A DNA stretch of 64,000 nucleotides from Compostibacter hankyongensis (GTDB lineage: Bacteria > Bacteroidota > Bacteroidia > Chitinophagales > Chitinophagaceae): the NCBI RefSeq assembly GCF_039541075.1, contig NZ_BAABFN010000022.1, positions 1 to 64,000 of the forward strand, in the 5' to 3' direction. The translations under genes were made by a program, and so were the position numbers. A model generated the notes under the pieces. The model did no database searches. It saw only the letters and a program-made list of their open reading frames with translations, and was not told the origin of the DNA. Position 1 is the stretch's first letter, and every line of letters begins with the position of its first letter. This document shows positions 8,914-16,646 of the stretch, in pieces.

Positions 8914-8956
8914 AATATATCGTTTTCTCGGGATTAAAGCAGATAACTGCCTGCTA

Positions 8957-8964
8957 CAAAGGTA
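8957..8964 (-). promoter_or_regulatory. -7 box upstream of OmpA-like pseudogene
   Basis: The minus strand reads TACCTTTG, an exact TAnnTTTG match, 43 bases before the ATG at 8913. The promoter appears intact although the gene is broken. Confidence 0.5.
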
Positions 8965-9002
8965 AGAAATATGCGCCGTATGCTATGTCCGTCACAAAAC
9001 TC

Positions 9003-9042
9003 AAAAGGCCCTGCCTCACCTGAAGTGAGACGGGGCCCTTTT
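9003..9042 (-). terminator. Terminator of the sugar isomerase-like gene
   Basis: A long inverted repeat: 9003-9019 (AAAAGGCCCTGCCTCAC) pairs with 9025-9042 with few mismatches around a five-base loop. On the minus strand it ends in CCTTTT followed by GAGTTTT. It lies 27 bases past the stop of the minus-strand gene that ends at 9070. Confidence 0.8.
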
Positions 9043-9069
9043 GATATCATACCAAAAAATGAAAGCGTC

Positions 9070-9924
9070 CTACTTAGCCAGTTTATCAGCCTCCCGGTTG
9101 AAGAATTCCACACTTTGCTTTACCTCAGGCACATTGCCATACCAGTTGTATTCATATTCCACAGATACGGGACCGCGGAAATGCTGCCGTTTCATCTCGG
9201 CCATGATAGCGGTGACATTATTCTCACCGGTACCCCAGGGTACGTCATGCGCGTCCGGGCCTTTTACATTCAGATCCTTGAAATGAAATTCCTTGACATG
9301 TCCTTCCAGCTTCTTAAGACATTCCATGGGGTCAAGACCTGAACGCGTCCAGTGGCCGATGTCCGCACACGCGCCTATACGTGGGCTTGCGCCTTTTATG
9401 GCAGCCAGCAAAATATCGGGATTCCAGTAGTGAGAGGGTTTAGGATGGTCGTGGATGGCCACGTTGATCTTGTACTCGTCGCACAGCTTGGAGATCATCG
9501 GTATATCGCTTTCCTTCGGTTCGGACACGATATTTTCGAGATCCATGGCCTTGGCAAATTCAAAAAGCGTTTTCCAGTCCTCGGCATTTTCGGGTACCAC
9601 CACACCGTAGGACACTACTTTGAGGTGATGCTTTTTCACCATCTGCTGCACCTTTTTCCGGGTGGCCGCGTCCATGTGGAAGTCGGTGGTTCCCTCCACG
9701 CCGCCGCCGATCTGCTGACCGGGGAACATCTCCACGTATTTCAGGCCGCAGGAGTCGATCTTGTCCAGCGCCTCGCTGAAGGTATACTTGTTAAAAGTCC
9801 AGGCCTGAGCGCCCAGCTGCCAGCCCAGCTTAGCTGCACCTTTTTGCGCCATACCCGCCTGGGTAAACCAGCCGCATAAGCCCGTCAGCAGGCATATACG
9901 CAGCCATTGTCTCATGGGTTGCAT
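9070..9924 (-). CDS. Exported sugar phosphate isomerase/epimerase (TIM barrel)
   Basis: About 284 residues of the xylose isomerase-like TIM-barrel (AP_endonuc_2) superfamily. A signal peptide precedes LGWQLGAQAWTFNKY; metal-binding motifs follow: YVEMFPG (Glu), AIHDHPKP (His), GACADIGHWTRSG (Asp, His) and VSVEYEYN (Glu). Exported Bacteroidota members act in sugar catabolism, for instance as 3-keto-sugar epimerases or hydratases; the substrate here is unknown. I chose ATG 9924 (MQPMRQWLRICLL), with ATG 9915 as the alternative; an extension to 10053 would overlap the upstream nucleotidase gene and has no signal-peptide logic. Confidence 0.85.
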   Translation of the reverse strand: MQPMRQWLRICLLTGLCGWFTQAGMAQKGAAKLGWQLGAQAWTFNKYTFSEALDKIDSCGLKYVEMFPGQQIGGGVEGTTDFHMDAATRKKVQQMVKKHHLKVVSYGVVVPENAEDWKTLFEFAKAMDLENIVSEPKESDIPMISKLCDEYKINVAIHDHPKPSHYWNPDILLAAIKGASPRIGACADIGHWTRSGLDPMECLKKLEGHVKEFHFKDLNVKGPDAHDVPWGTGENNVTAIMAEMKRQHFRGPVSVEYEYNWYGNVPEVKQSVEFFNREADKLAK

Positions 9925-10004
9925 AGAAGTTTTTTTAAAGATGAAGCTTAAAATTATTAAAATTCCGGGAACGCCGCAGGTATTTATGATGAGGGCAAAC
10001 GCGC

Positions 10005-10532
10005 TCAGAGCAGCAGGGATGCCACCTCCTGCCAGTTGTTTACCCGCTCGCACTCCTTCTCCAGCACATTGTGATGAGCGGTAAACAATAATTTCCTGCC
10101 GCGGTGACGGACGAAATTACGGCTGCGGTCGTCGATGATGATATCCGTCTGTATGATCACCTTGCTGCCGCAGAGACATATCTGCTGCCAGTGCAGAAAA
10201 GGAAAGTATTCTCCCAGCCAGTCGTATTTGTCCTTCAGGGAATTGGGAAACTCCATAGCGGCCGATACGATAAAAAGCTCATACTTTTCATTCAGCCGTT
10301 CCATTACGGTCACCGCATCCGGCAGCAGGGGCAGGTCCCTGAAAAAACCAGGCGTATTGAGATAGTCATGAAATATATGCGACCGCTCCGGCGGCACCAG
10401 CGCGGACAGGGCGTGCCCCTGCAGATCGGCCGCCGTGATGGACACCCCGTAATCACGGGCATACCAGTCGCACATCTTGGTTACGGGATCGGCAAGCACT
10501 TCGTCCATGTCTACCGCTAAAGTCTGTTTCAT
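10005..10532 (-). CDS. 5'(3')-deoxyribonucleotidase-like HAD phosphatase
   Basis: A 175-residue HAD-superfamily protein of the NT5C (5' nucleotidase, deoxy) family, which dephosphorylates (deoxy)nucleoside monophosphates. Motif I is DMDEV at residues 8-12 (nucleophile Asp8, acid/base Asp10), motif II is in LFIVSAAMEF (Ser), and motif III/IV is IIIDDRSRNF with the acidic pair. The helical cap between about residues 20 and 80 fits a C1-cap nucleotidase. It lies 80 bases upstream of the sugar isomerase-like gene on the same strand. Its physiological substrate is not evident from sequence. Confidence 0.88.
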   Translation of the reverse strand: MKQTLAVDMDEVLADPVTKMCDWYARDYGVSITAADLQGHALSALVPPERSHIFHDYLNTPGFFRDLPLLPDAVTVMERLNEKYELFIVSAAMEFPNSLKDKYDWLGEYFPFLHWQQICLCGSKVIIQTDIIIDDRSRNFVRHRGRKLLFTAHHNVLEKECERVNNWQEVASLLL

Positions 10533-10550
10533 GGATTAATGGGTTTTTTT

Positions 10551-10595
10551 GTTTCTGATTTCGGATTTCTTGTTTTTAGACCTTGAATTTTAAAC
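10551..10595. repeat. Intergenic repeat copy C (partial)
   Basis: GTTTCTGATTTCGG opens this spacer and TTAGACCTTGAATTTTAAAC (10576-10595) matches the right arm of copy A (2346-2365) at most positions. The left arm is missing. A C/G-rich palindrome (CCCCCT TT AGGGGG, 10614-10627) and GGGGGGG follow before the MFS stop codon. Confidence 0.55.
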
Positions 10596-10642
10596 ACCTT
10601 TTACCCTTTACCTCCCCCTTTAGGGGGTAGGGGGGGTACCTT

Positions 10643-11857
10643 TTACCCTTCGCCCTTCACCTTCTTCAGGGGCTTGTTCCATACGGCCCATCCGCCAGCT
10701 GCCACCATCAGCAGGCCGGTAATACATACACCCGGCCATCCTTTCCAGTTCCAGGCCACGCTTCCCAGGGAAGATCCCAGGGTCCCGCCCAGAAAAAAGG
10801 AGCTCATATAGATCGTGTTCAGCCGGGTACGCGCTTCGGGCAGCAGCGAATAATTGCGCGCATGGTTGGGTACATGGGCGGCCTGCAGCCCCACGTCCAG
10901 CAGCACCACACCGGCCACGACCACCCATACGCTCAGCGTTCCGGCAAACAACACGGCATATCCCAGCAGCATCAACACTACGCCTATACGCATCGGTTTG
11001 AAGGGGCCGCTCCGGTCGGTTATCCTGCCGATATAGGGCGAAACCAGGGCGCCGCCGGTACCGATGACCCCGAAAAGCCCGATGACGGACAGGCTGTAGC
11101 GGTAGGGCGGCGCTTCCAGGAAAAAAGCCAGCGTGGCCCAGAAAGCGGAGATAGCGCCGAAGAGCGCACCGCCGATCAGCGCGCTTTCACGCACCACCGG
11201 CTGCGTCCGGAACAACCCGGCCAGCGAACGCATCAGCGCGGCATAGCTGCCTTTGAAAGCCGGCGCCTCCCGGGGCAGGGCATACCACATCAGCACGGCC
11301 ATGATCAGCATCAGGCCGGCGGCAATAAAATACAAAACGGACCATCCGAAATAATCCGCTACCACGCCGCTGAGCGTCCGGGACAGGAGCACGCCGGTGA
11401 GCAGGCCGCCCATCATCACACCGATAACATTGCCGCGTTCCTCATCCCGCGCCAGGTGCGCTGCCAGGGGAATAAATACCTGGCAGGCCGTGCTGGCCAT
11501 ACCGACAGCCAGGCTGGCCACATCCATCCAGAACACATTGGTCGCCATGGCCGCTGCCGCGAGAAAAACCGCGGCGGCAAGGTGCATCCAGACGATCAGG
11601 GTACGCCGCTCCACCTTATCGCCCAGCGGCACGAGCAGCAGCAAGCCCAGCCCGTAGCCGGCCTGCGAACAGATATTGATGACTGAAGCTTTTTCTTCCG
11701 TCACGTGGAAAGCCCGCGACAAAGCGCCCAGCAGCGGCTGGCAGTAATAAATATTGGCCACGACCACTCCGCATCCGGTCGCCATCAGGTATTTCAGAAA
11801 GGGAGTGAGTCTCGCAGCGGCTACCGGCGGCGCTCCGGTAAGGGTTTTTTCATTCAT
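10643..11857 (-). CDS. MFS transporter
   Basis: A 404-residue inner-membrane carrier with about twelve hydrophobic segments. The motif-A loop is PLGDKVERRTLI (about residue 75), typical of drug- or sugar-efflux MFS_1 members, and the second-half counterpart is YIGRITDRSGPFKPMR. It resembles the YgaY/YtbD-like group of uncharacterised exporters; the substrate is unknown. An exact -7 box (TATCTTTG on the minus strand, 11878-11885) lies about 20 bases before the ATG. Unrelated in sequence to the MFS gene at 228-1496 beyond the common fold. Confidence 0.88.
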   Translation of the reverse strand: MNEKTLTGAPPVAAARLTPFLKYLMATGCGVVVANIYYCQPLLGALSRAFHVTEEKASVINICSQAGYGLGLLLLVPLGDKVERRTLIVWMHLAAAVFLAAAAMATNVFWMDVASLAVGMASTACQVFIPLAAHLARDEERGNVIGVMMGGLLTGVLLSRTLSGVVADYFGWSVLYFIAAGLMLIMAVLMWYALPREAPAFKGSYAALMRSLAGLFRTQPVVRESALIGGALFGAISAFWATLAFFLEAPPYRYSLSVIGLFGVIGTGGALVSPYIGRITDRSGPFKPMRIGVVLMLLGYAVLFAGTLSVWVVVAGVVLLDVGLQAAHVPNHARNYSLLPEARTRLNTIYMSSFFLGGTLGSSLGSVAWNWKGWPGVCITGLLMVAAGGWAVWNKPLKKVKGEG

Positions 11858-11877
11858 CCCCGCTTTTATTAAAGCTG

Positions 11878-11885
11878 CAAAGATA
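11878..11885 (-). promoter_or_regulatory. -7 promoter box of MFS gene
   Basis: The minus strand reads TATCTTTG, an exact TAnnTTTG match, 20 bases upstream of the ATG at 11857. This gives a leader of roughly a dozen bases. Confidence 0.55.
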
Positions 11886-11999
11886 CGGGTTCCCGGGAGG
11901 ATGCCGGATACATCATGAACAGCGGCGCTGTTTTGCCATACAGGCGGATTTACCTAACTTCGTATATCGCTTGTTTTTGATCATATTTATACGGACGAT

Positions 12000-12545
12000 A
12001 TGGCTGCAACGCTCGAAAGCCTGCTGCGCGAAAGTTATAAAAACCGCTTTCTAACCTACAAAAAACTGGGGAATAAGGTATTGTCCCGTCTGAATGAAAC
12101 ACAGCTGCACTGGACGCCCAACGAACAGTCCAACAGCGTGGCGATAATCGTCCAGCATATGGCGGGCAACATGCGGTCCCGCTTTACGGATTTTCTGAGC
12201 AGCGACGGCGAGAAGTCCTGGCGTCGGCGGGATATGGAATTTGAAGACCGGCAGTACAGCAAGGACCAGCTGACGCTGCTCTGGAACCAGGGCTGGCAAT
12301 GCCTGGAAGATGCGCTGGCGCAGCTGCAGGACGAAGACCTGACCAAGACGGTTTACATCCGCGGGGAAGCGCATACCGCCGCCGATGCGCTGAACCGCCA
12401 GCTTTCGCATTATCCCTATCATGTGGGACAAATGATCTGTATCGCCAAGGCCCTGCTGGGGCCGGCATGGGATTCGCTGTCCATCCCCGTGGGACAATCC
12501 GATGCCTTCAATGCGCAAATGCGGCAACAGCAGCAGCCGGAATAA
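12000..12545 (+). CDS. DUF1572 protein, DinB-like four-helix fold
   Basis: A 181-residue soluble protein of the DUF1572 family within the DinB/YfiT metalloenzyme superfamily. The three metal-ligand histidines expected for the fold are plausible in IVQHMAG (about 52), in LSHYPYHVGQM (about 139-144), where HYPYH supplies two. Bacillus relatives are thiol- or damage-linked, with some acting as bacillithiol S-transferases; the substrate of this branch is not known. It is followed 53 bases later by a lipoprotein gene on the same strand. A TAACTTCG sequence near 11955 may be a degenerate -7 box. Confidence 0.85.
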   Translation: MAATLESLLRESYKNRFLTYKKLGNKVLSRLNETQLHWTPNEQSNSVAIIVQHMAGNMRSRFTDFLSSDGEKSWRRRDMEFEDRQYSKDQLTLLWNQGWQCLEDALAQLQDEDLTKTVYIRGEAHTAADALNRQLSHYPYHVGQMICIAKALLGPAWDSLSIPVGQSDAFNAQMRQQQQPE

Positions 12546-12598
12546 GACAACGTTTCCGTATCACAACAATCAACAACCCGACATAAATCCGCTTTCCC

Positions 12599-13015
12599 AT
12601 GAGAAAATATACCCTCCTGATATCATCCGCCTGCCTGCTGCTGCTCTCCTGCGGGAAAAGCAGCACGGAAAAAAAGCTATGGGACAAGCACTGGAAAGTC
12701 TACGACGTAACGCCTCCTCCCGGTATCTTTGATGTGGAAGCCACGCACCAGGCAGAAGATCTGAAGAACGGCTTTTATAAAAATGCGTGGTTCCAGTTTA
12801 CCCGCGACGGCGTTTTCCGGGCTTCTTTCGGGGGCAAGGCAGATTCCGGGAAATATACCATCAGCTTCGACGGCAAGATCATCTCGCTTTATCCCTGGCA
12901 GGGCACTAAGATGTATGAGCAACTCCGCGTGCTGAAGCTGACGCCCCAGCAGTTCGACTTTAACACCATCCTGGCCGACTTCAGGATGACGCTGCATACC
13001 CGCAGCGCCGAATAA
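12599..13015 (+). CDS. Small hypothetical lipoprotein
   Basis: A 138-residue protein with a short lipoprotein signal (LLLLSC, Cys near residue 18) and a compact beta-rich mature part: FTRDGVFRASFGGKADSGKY looks like the strands of a lipocalin-like or META-type stress lipoprotein, with KYTISFDGKIISLYP next. I do not recognise a named family. The stop lies only two bases before the end of the opposing thioesterase gene, so the two converge tightly. Confidence 0.7.
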   Translation: MRKYTLLISSACLLLLSCGKSSTEKKLWDKHWKVYDVTPPPGIFDVEATHQAEDLKNGFYKNAWFQFTRDGVFRASFGGKADSGKYTISFDGKIISLYPWQGTKMYEQLRVLKLTPQQFDFNTILADFRMTLHTRSAE

Positions 13016-13017
13016 GC

Positions 13018-13455
13018 CTACTTGTTTTTCCGGAGAACCGCTACCGTAAGGCGACCGGCGCTGATCAGCGCGTCTTCGTCGTCTTTCACCCTTACTTCCC
13101 ACACATGGGTGGAAGATCCTATGTGCAGGGCCGTGGCCACGGCATGTACAAAACCTTTGCCGACCGAGCGGACATGGTTGGCATTCACTGCGATACCGGC
13201 GCAGACAAAAACACCGGGGTCGATGACCATGGAAGAGGCTACGCTGCCGATGGTCTCGATCAGCGCAGCGGCGGCCCCGCCATGGAGGATGCCGCGGGGC
13301 TGGAGGGTACGTTCGTTCACCGGCATGGTAGCCCGCAGATAGTTGTTGCCGATCTCGGTAAATTCAATGCCCAGGAAATCCGCCATGGTTCCGGCGTTGC
13401 GTTCGTTAAGCGCGTCCAGGCTGATGTCCAGCGAATGCCAGATGGTATGGTGCAT
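13018..13455 (-). CDS. Hotdog-fold thioesterase (PaaI/MenI-like)
   Basis: A 145-residue acyl-CoA thioesterase of the PaaI/YdiI hotdog family, which hydrolyses aryl- or acyl-CoA esters. The motif LQPRGILHGGAAAALIETIG at residues 51-70 contains His58-Gly-Gly and the catalytic Glu67 typical of the 4-hydroxybenzoyl-CoA thioesterase Arthrobacter-type. A role as 1,4-dihydroxy-2-naphthoyl-CoA hydrolase in menaquinone synthesis is possible, but no men gene is near. It is the last gene of a minus-strand run downstream of coaD, separated by a 60-base spacer. Confidence 0.88.
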   Translation of the reverse strand: MHHTIWHSLDISLDALNERNAGTMADFLGIEFTEIGNNYLRATMPVNERTLQPRGILHGGAAAALIETIGSVASSMVIDPGVFVCAGIAVNANHVRSVGKGFVHAVATALHIGSSTHVWEVRVKDDEDALISAGRLTVAVLRKNK

Positions 13456-13515
13456 GAGGTTGATTTGACGATTTGGGGATGTGCTGATTTACTTCGCACA
13501 TTATGTAAAGACCCT

Positions 13516-14022
13516 TTACCCTTCCACTTTTGCCTTCAACCCTTCACTTCCCAGGGAGGCAAGGTCGCTGATCACGGGCTCCGGAAGAAACTGCGAGGCA
13601 TCCCCTCCGTGGCGGATCACATCCCGTACCAGCGTAGAGGCCACGGTCGAAAATTCCGGGGAGCAGGTCAGAAAAACGGTCTCTACTTCATGATCCAGCC
13701 GCCGGTTCATATCGGCAATGGCTTTCTCATATTCAAAATCGCTGACATAGCGGATACCACGCAGGATGAACCGCGCCTTTACCTGCCGGCAGAAGTTTAC
13801 CGTAAGGCCCTCATAGGAATATACGGATACCTTGGGTTCGTTCCGGTAAATTTCGCGAAACCACTTTACCCGCTGCTCAACGGAAAACATCGCCACCTTG
13901 CCGGAGTTCACTCCCACGCCGATCACCAGCTGATCAAATAAATCCAGCGCGCGGTCGATTACATCCACGTGGCCAAGAGTAACCGGGTCAAAAGAGCCAG
14001 GAAATAAACAAATGCCGGGCAT
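13516..14022 (-). CDS. coaD: Phosphopantetheine adenylyltransferase
   Basis: A 168-residue enzyme that transfers AMP from ATP to 4'-phosphopantetheine, the penultimate step of coenzyme A synthesis. The nucleotidyltransferase motif FPGSFDPVTLGH ends in His18, and the second motif is STVASTLVRDV. Length and N-terminus match the family. It starts two bases after the rsmD stop, the usual rsmD-coaD arrangement found in very many bacteria, so the pair is translationally coupled. Confidence 0.96.
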   Translation of the reverse strand: MPGICLFPGSFDPVTLGHVDVIDRALDLFDQLVIGVGVNSGKVAMFSVEQRVKWFREIYRNEPKVSVYSYEGLTVNFCRQVKARFILRGIRYVSDFEYEKAIADMNRRLDHEVETVFLTCSPEFSTVASTLVRDVIRHGGDASQFLPEPVISDLASLGSEGLKAKVEG

Positions 14023-14024
14023 AG

Positions 14025-14576
14025 TCAGGCGGTTTCCGTTCCGTGTGTAAAGATAGAAAATATGGTGGTTCCGTAGTTGCGCTGCCGGTAAAAGCGGGGA
14101 TGACGGCTGTAATCATTACGCGGGGTATGCTCCAGCACAAACCATCCTCCCGCCCGCAGGATATTTTTTTCAAACACCAGCACGGGCAGCTGGTCTATTT
14201 CCCGTAAGGCATAAGGCGGGCCGGCGAAGATAAAGTCGTACTGCCCGTCGCATTGCTGCAGGAAGCGGAATACATCCGTTTTCAGCAGCTGCAGATTGGG
14301 AATACCCAGCCGGTCGGCCGTTTTCCGGATAAACTGTGCCTGCCGGGCATCTTTCTCCACGATGGTAAGATCGTCCGCGCCACGCGAGGCCAGCTCATAG
14401 CTGATGCAGCCGGTACCGCCAAAAAGGTCAAGGGTGCGGATGCCTTCCAGGTTGAAGCTGTTTTCGATGATGTTGAACAACCCTTCCTTGGCGATATCCG
14501 TAGTGGGCCGCGTATGGGGCATATGGGCCGGCGGCTGTATCCGCTGTCCTCCGTATTTTCCGCCGATTATCCGCAT
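14025..14576 (-). CDS. rsmD: 16S rRNA (guanine(966)-N(2))-methyltransferase
   Basis: A 183-residue SAM-dependent methyltransferase that modifies G966 of 16S rRNA. The start MRIIGGKYGGQRI and the central RPTTDIAKEGLFNII are diagnostic, and the SAM motif DLFGGTG is at 50-56. The catalytic motif, normally DPPY, reads GPPY here (FIFAGPPYA, residues 116-123; Gly119 is codon GGC at 14220-14222). The gene overlaps the DUF3822 gene by 10 bases at its start and abuts coaD. The rest of the protein looks intact, so either the lineage tolerates this residue or activity is reduced. Confidence 0.93.
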   Translation of the reverse strand: MRIIGGKYGGQRIQPPAHMPHTRPTTDIAKEGLFNIIENSFNLEGIRTLDLFGGTGCISYELASRGADDLTIVEKDARQAQFIRKTADRLGIPNLQLLKTDVFRFLQQCDGQYDFIFAGPPYALREIDQLPVLVFEKNILRAGGWFVLEHTPRNDYSRHPRFYRQRNYGTTIFSIFTHGTETA

Positions 14577-15442
14577 ACGGCCAATGCCAGCTGGCTGTAA
14601 AAATGATGAGCAGGATAACGGCTGAACGGTTCGCCGTAATGAAAACCCGAAGGACGGTCCAGCCAGCCCATGCGGGGCAGGCAGGCGGCCAGCTCACGGC
14701 AGACCTTTGCATCAGCAGCCACTTCCCCGCCGATCCGGACAGCTGCGGCAGCGGGATCGAGACCGTATTCCCGGCAGACCTGCAGGGTATGGTAAACTAC
14801 ATCCAGCTCATGCTGAAAGAAGAAGGTCTGGTGGTAGAGCAGCTTGTCTTTTTCCAGCAGGGTAAGGGTCAGCCGCTGCGGCAATATGCGGAGATATAGC
14901 TGCTTTCCCGTTTCGGCCCCATGCTCCTTCAGCAGGCTGCTCAGCCAGGCGGTCTCCGTGTGGATCACCTTTGCACCGGGGAAGGTTTCTTTCAGCTGCT
15001 CCAGCAAGCGGTTATCAATGCCGTATACATTTACGGCGTCCGTTGCGGTCAGCAGATCATGACGGACGGCCAGCTCGGGCCGTTCTCCGAAAAGAAAAGA
15101 AAGATAATCGCGCCGCCGCCCCGGCTGAAAATAAGCGCGGGGCACGAGGGTGTGCACGGGCTCGTCAAGACCCAGCCGGATCTCCCCGAAAGCGGCATGG
15201 AGCAACTCATCCCCGCCGATACAGCGGGCCAGCATTTCCGGAAACATCTCTTTTCCCGGGCTGCTTCCGTATTGGTATGATTTCAGGCAGATGAACAGGT
15301 TATTAAGCGGATCCAGCACCACATAAGAAAACTGGTGACTGCCTGCCGTTACCAGCAGTATACAGCGGCTCAGGTCGGTACCCGACAAGGCTGCTGCATC
15401 CTCCACCACAAAGGCCGGACTAAGGGTCGATACGTCGGACAT
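14567..15442 (-). CDS. DUF3822 family protein
   Basis: A 291-residue soluble protein of DUF3822, a family confined to Bacteroidota and regularly found next to rsmD and coaD, as here. It has the actin-like ASKHA appearance: a first module with GSHQFSYVVLDPLNN, a second with LYLRILPQRLTLTLLEKDKLLYHQTF, and RIGGEVAADAKV near the C-terminus. The function is unknown; the conserved gene order suggests a link with ribosome maturation or CoA supply. ATG 15442 is chosen over a TTG 30 bases earlier. It overlaps rsmD by 10 bases. Confidence 0.88.
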   Translation of the reverse strand: MSDVSTLSPAFVVEDAAALSGTDLSRCILLVTAGSHQFSYVVLDPLNNLFICLKSYQYGSSPGKEMFPEMLARCIGGDELLHAAFGEIRLGLDEPVHTLVPRAYFQPGRRRDYLSFLFGERPELAVRHDLLTATDAVNVYGIDNRLLEQLKETFPGAKVIHTETAWLSSLLKEHGAETGKQLYLRILPQRLTLTLLEKDKLLYHQTFFFQHELDVVYHTLQVCREYGLDPAAAAVRIGGEVAADAKVCRELAACLPRMGWLDRPSGFHYGEPFSRYPAHHFYSQLALAVCG

Positions 15443-15490
15443 AGGATCTTTTCTGCCCTGCAATAATAGCAATATTTTCCCGGATGCCGC

Positions 15491-16273
15491 CTACTGCAGC
15501 TGTTCCAGCAGCTTACGGCAGTCCTGCTTGATCCGGTTGTCATCCTGACGGATGCTGCGCAGGCGAAGGCCCTGCTGCAGGGTGCTGATGGCTTTGAGGT
15601 CATCCTCCGCCGCATGATAGGCCGATGCCAGGGCGTAATAATTACGGATAAAGGCGGGATCCAGCTTCCGGCACTGCTCAAAATCCTGTATGGCTTCCTG
15701 AAGACTTCCTTTGGGAAGACCGCCGAAGAGCATTTTGGCCGCCGCTTTTTCGGCAAAGTTCATGTTGCCGATCCGGATGTTCCACGCGCCCAGTATATAC
15801 CAGGCCTGTGCATTCTGCGGGTCGATCTTCAGCGCAAGGTCGGCGTATTTTTTTTCATCCCTGAGATAAGTAACTTTTTCTTTGACGCCGGAAACAGACG
15901 CCAGCCGGTCCAGCGCCATGGCCATCGCCAGGTTGGCTGTGGTCTGATCCGGGTTCTGCCGGAGCGCTGCGGCGGCATATTGCTGCGCCGCTCTGAAATA
16001 AGGGGTTTCCGCTTTGCCGGTCTGCCGGCTGCCTTCCAGGCTGCAGAGGATGCTGGCATGAGAAAGGGCTTCCGGATGGGTGGAATCCTGCTGCAGGATC
16101 TCGCGGTATTGCTGCAGGGCCTCGGTTTCCTTTCCGGCGGCCTCCAGCTTGGCGGCAGCAGCGAGCTGTGCCTCCAGGTCCTGCGCTCCTGCAAAGCGGA
16201 AAAACAGGCAGGCCAGCGGGATAAGGATCTGCTTCAGACAGCGGCGCCCTTGTTTTTGACGGAGTATACACAT
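15491..16273 (-). CDS. Secreted TPR-repeat protein
   Basis: About 260 residues with a signal peptide (LIPLACLFFRFAGAQ) and at least four TPR-like helical pairs: AAKLEAAGKETEALQQYREIL with DSTHPEAL, a KYADLALKIDPQNAQAWYILG unit, AIQDFEQCRKLDPAFIRNYYALASAY and a final ISTLQQGL unit. The pattern resembles the RMD-like TPR proteins of Bacteroidota. It is probably periplasmic and protein-binding; the partner is unknown. I start it at ATG 16273, just downstream of folB; a TTG at 16294 would overlap folB by eight bases. It lies between folB and DUF3822 on the same strand. Confidence 0.8.
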   Translation of the reverse strand: MCILRQKQGRRCLKQILIPLACLFFRFAGAQDLEAQLAAAAKLEAAGKETEALQQYREILQQDSTHPEALSHASILCSLEGSRQTGKAETPYFRAAQQYAAAALRQNPDQTTANLAMAMALDRLASVSGVKEKVTYLRDEKKYADLALKIDPQNAQAWYILGAWNIRIGNMNFAEKAAAKMLFGGLPKGSLQEAIQDFEQCRKLDPAFIRNYYALASAYHAAEDDLKAISTLQQGLRLRSIRQDDNRIKQDCRKLLEQLQ

Positions 16274-16286
16274 ATATATAGCGGCA

Positions 16287-16640
16287 TTAGACAAATTCCC
16301 GTTTCAGCACCACCCGCGAGCATTCCACTTCACCGCCGAGAGGCGGATACATTTTCCGGATGCTGATCTCAATGATCCGCGCAAAGTCAAAGCGCTGGTG
16401 TATGGCCTCCACGCAGTCCTGTGCCAGCTCTTCGATCAGCTTCACGGGGCGGCCCATCCTGGCCTCGACCAGCTGGTACACCACCTCATAGTCCACCGTT
16501 TGGGTAAGATCGCGTATATCTCCGGGTTCGGGACAGCTGACGGCGACATCTACGATAAAATCGGTACCGGTCCTTTCTTCGCCGGGGTACATCCCGTGAA
16601 AGGCATGAAAGCGTATTCCGTTCAGGCTGACTGTAAGCAT
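16287..16640 (-). CDS. folB: Dihydroneopterin aldolase
   Basis: A 117-residue enzyme of folate synthesis that splits 7,8-dihydroneopterin to 6-hydroxymethyl-dihydropterin and glycolaldehyde. The family signature FHAFHGMYPGEE (residues 11-22) with the active-site Glu is present, as are the conserved DYEVVYQLV and LIEELAQ segments. The reading is full length for the family. It starts six bases after the trxB stop, so it is probably co-transcribed with trxB and the downstream TPR gene. Confidence 0.94.
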   Translation of the reverse strand: MLTVSLNGIRFHAFHGMYPGEERTGTDFIVDVAVSCPEPGDIRDLTQTVDYEVVYQLVEARMGRPVKLIEELAQDCVEAIHQRFDFARIIEISIRKMYPPLGGEVECSRVVLKREFV

Positions 16641-16646
16641 GCGCTT

